Of a stretch of DNA of 64,000 bases, positions 62,779-64,000 are shown one piece after another. Location: the NCBI GenBank assembly GCA_022822005.1, contig JAJECO010000080.1:1-64000 (forward strand), written 5' to 3'. The position numbers and the translations under genes are program-made. This DNA comes from Candidatus Poribacteria bacterium. Its GTDB lineage: Bacteria > Poribacteria > WGA-4E > PCPOR2b. The notes beneath the pieces were generated by a model. The model did not search any database. It saw only the letters and a list, made by a program, of their open reading frames with translations, and was not told the DNA's origin. Positions within the stretch are counted from its first letter, which is position 1. Each line of letters starts with the position of its first letter.

Positions 62779-64000
62779 TCAATTCTTCTCCCATGAGTAA
62801 CTGAACAATTTCGCGTTCTGGAGGGTAAAGCGGAGCTTAACTCGTTGGCCCATTAAGTCTGCGAGGGGATTCGAGAAAGATACGGGAGCCTCGATATAGT
62901 CTCCCCGGATCGGTTGGGATTGTTCATAACCTTTTAGTGGGCGGCCTCGCTCTGTCAGGACGCTCACGACCACCTCACCGCCTATGGCATCACAGTTAAC
63001 TAATAACCGACTGTCGTCCACGGTTACAGCTTTCGTAATCACGCGACCAACTCGCGTACCTGCTTCTAAGGAGACGTAACGGTCGGGTCGAAATCTCACA
63101 CACCCGATCGCTTGGAGGGGATGCCGTTTACCCGCCTCAATTAATCTTCTCTGCTCGATCAGCCACCGCTGATCCACCGAGGGATGTGGGAGATTGCCTG
63201 ACGAATAGTACTGGTACATCCAATCTCCTACGCGGATCGGCACACTATCGAAGTGTATCATCGCACAGTCCTGTTCACCGGCTTCGCCCCGTCCAATCCA
63301 CGGTTGGCGGTCACCGAGTCGATCCCAATGCACCAGATCACGGCTGTACACCAGTTGTGTCTCCATGATACCGTGCTGATTCCACATGCTATGTTTGTAC
63401 ATATCCATACTGACATCGAAAATATAGAGCGCTCCTACAAAAACGTTGCCCACCGCCCACGGCTGCATGGTATAAAATTCGCAATGCTGGTCTACCGGGT
63501 CATTGTAGTGGATAATTCCATCGGCGTAGGCTTTATTCAAGCGTTCGCGCGCCATCTCGTCGTCAACCAGATCTGGGGCAAGAACGAGGTTGGAGCGGGG
63601 CCAATCCAACATCAGTCGAGCGCGATTCGGCAGAGAATTGGCAAATGTCATTCCGACAGCCCTGCGACGGAAACGCCCAACAGTCGCGTGGAGGCGTGGA
63701 AAGGCAACATAGCGACCGGGCACATCTTCGCGCATCATCGGGAAAGCCTCATCGGCAACAAGAAACGTACCGGTGTCGCCCACACCATCGCTGATGCCAG
63801 GTTCCTCGTCCATGTTTTCCGCCGTATGCCAATTGAATCCGTCCGGACTAAAAATCGGTAAGTATCGCTGTCTCCACTCACCGCCAGGGATCCATGAAAC
63901 TGTCCGATACAACGTGTCATCACCTTCGGAAAGCGTCGATTCAGGACAGTAGAAAACTGCGCCGGGCCCAATCCGTCCCGGCGTCTTGACTTTGTTGTTC
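62779..64000 (-). CDS. Beta-propeller glycoside-hydrolase-like protein (5' end outside the window)
   Basis: At least 406 residues; the frame stays open to the edge, so the start lies beyond 64000. The visible part has repeated strand pairs of a five-bladed GH32/43/130-like propeller (SWIPGGEWRQRYLPIFSPDGFNW, VYSRDLVHWDRLGDR, and Asp/Glu in DEEPGISDGVGDTG and GEAGEQDCAMIHFD that could be catalytic). The end RLRFTLQNAKLFSYSW resembles a small beta-sandwich appended to such propellers. A role in cleaving or phosphorolysing a sugar is inferred. The stop is at 62779. Confidence 0.65.
   Translation of the reverse strand, partial: NNKVKTPGRIGPGAVFYCPESTLSEGDDTLYRTVSWIPGGEWRQRYLPIFSPDGFNWHTAENMDEEPGISDGVGDTGTFLVADEAFPMMREDVPGRYVAFPRLHATVGRFRRRAVGMTFANSLPNRARLMLDWPRSNLVLAPDLVDDEMARERLNKAYADGIIHYNDPVDQHCEFYTMQPWAVGNVFVGALYIFDVSMDMYKHSMWNQHGIMETQLVYSRDLVHWDRLGDRQPWIGRGEAGEQDCAMIHFDSVPIRVGDWMYQYYSSGNLPHPSVDQRWLIEQRRLIEAGKRHPLQAIGCVRFRPDRYVSLEAGTRVGRVITKAVTVDDSRLLVNCDAIGGEVVVSVLTERGRPLKGYEQSQPIRGDYIEAPVSFSNPLADLMGQRVKLRFTLQNAKLFSYSWEKN

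Overview
This window reads as a chromosomal segment of an uncultured, metabolically versatile heterotrophic bacterium, most likely from the Poribacteria or a closely related candidate phylum. This is inferred from gene style, not from a marker gene: three phytanoyl-CoA-dioxygenase (PhyH) paralogues, five Gfo/Idh/MocA oxidoreductases, three sugar-isomerase-like TIM barrels, a WD40 propeller followed by remnants of a dockerin and an NYPNPFTPETWIPY-type sorting tail, and many short hairpin repeats between genes. No rRNA, tRNA, CRISPR array, transposase or prophage was recognised. About 55 genes are supported, and most intergenic gaps carry dispersed palindromic repeats.

Layout. 0.2-3.6 kb: a stand-alone double-stranded-RNA-binding-domain protein, a DUF255/YyaL thioredoxin-domain protein and a TPR protein. 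3.9-7.8 kb: a single-chain type IIG restriction-modification enzyme whose start codon is the last unit of an 8-bp tandem repeat. 8-13 kb: a small lipoprotein, a thiamine-diphosphate enzyme, a fumarylacetoacetate-hydrolase-family enzyme and an M20 peptidase/deacylase. 13.4-14.8 kb: two tandem paralogous lipoproteins with an NTF2-like fold. 15-17.1 kb: a HupE/UreJ metal transporter and a two-gene regulator (DUF2089 zinc-ribbon/HTH protein plus a sigma-54-type AAA+ protein without its own DNA-binding domain). 17.4-21.8 kb: sugar isomerase, aldo/keto reductase, PhyH, a secreted beta-sandwich protein and an orphan pseudopilin. 21.8-30.7 kb: housekeeping genes (hisA, class I aldolase, polyprenyl diphosphate synthase, mutS) mixed with a C26 glutamine-amidotransferase-like hydrolase, a PhyH and an Ldh2-type dehydrogenase. 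30.7-33.2 kb: two Gfo/Idh/MocA proteins and a HIT protein. 33.6-35 kb: a WD40 propeller with a decayed C-terminal tail. 35-37.2 kb: two medium-chain dehydrogenases. 38-45 kb: RraA-like aldolase, gamma-glutamyltranspeptidase and D-2-hydroxyacid dehydrogenase as an operon, then a MATE exporter, an SDR and another Gfo/Idh/MocA. 45.2-49.7 kb: a membrane-microdomain operon (NfeD protease, short NfeD, two FloA flotillins, a proline-rich single-pass protein). 49.8-59.8 kb: TIM-barrel isomerase, biotin synthase, a PhyH/Gfo/AKR operon, then Gfo, enolase-superfamily, crotonase-fold and acyl-CoA ligase genes. 59.9-64 kb: a YgiT-type zinc-finger protein, a fused NuoE/NuoF-type flavoprotein, a TIM-barrel isomerase and a beta-propeller glycosidase-like gene that runs off the window.

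How the genes fit together. Much of the window looks like scattered catabolic modules for sugars and small organic acids or amides: isomerase, Gfo/Idh, AKR/SDR/MDR oxidoreductases, PhyH, and acyl-CoA activation. Core genes sit between them singly rather than in their usual operons (hisA, bioB and mutS stand alone). The most distinctive pieces are the DUF2089/AAA+ pair, the NfeD/FloA operon with its proline-rich last gene, the type IIG gene with its unusual start region, and families of bipartite hairpin repeats whose stems vary in a compensated way. Functions are assigned from visible motifs only; no searches were run.
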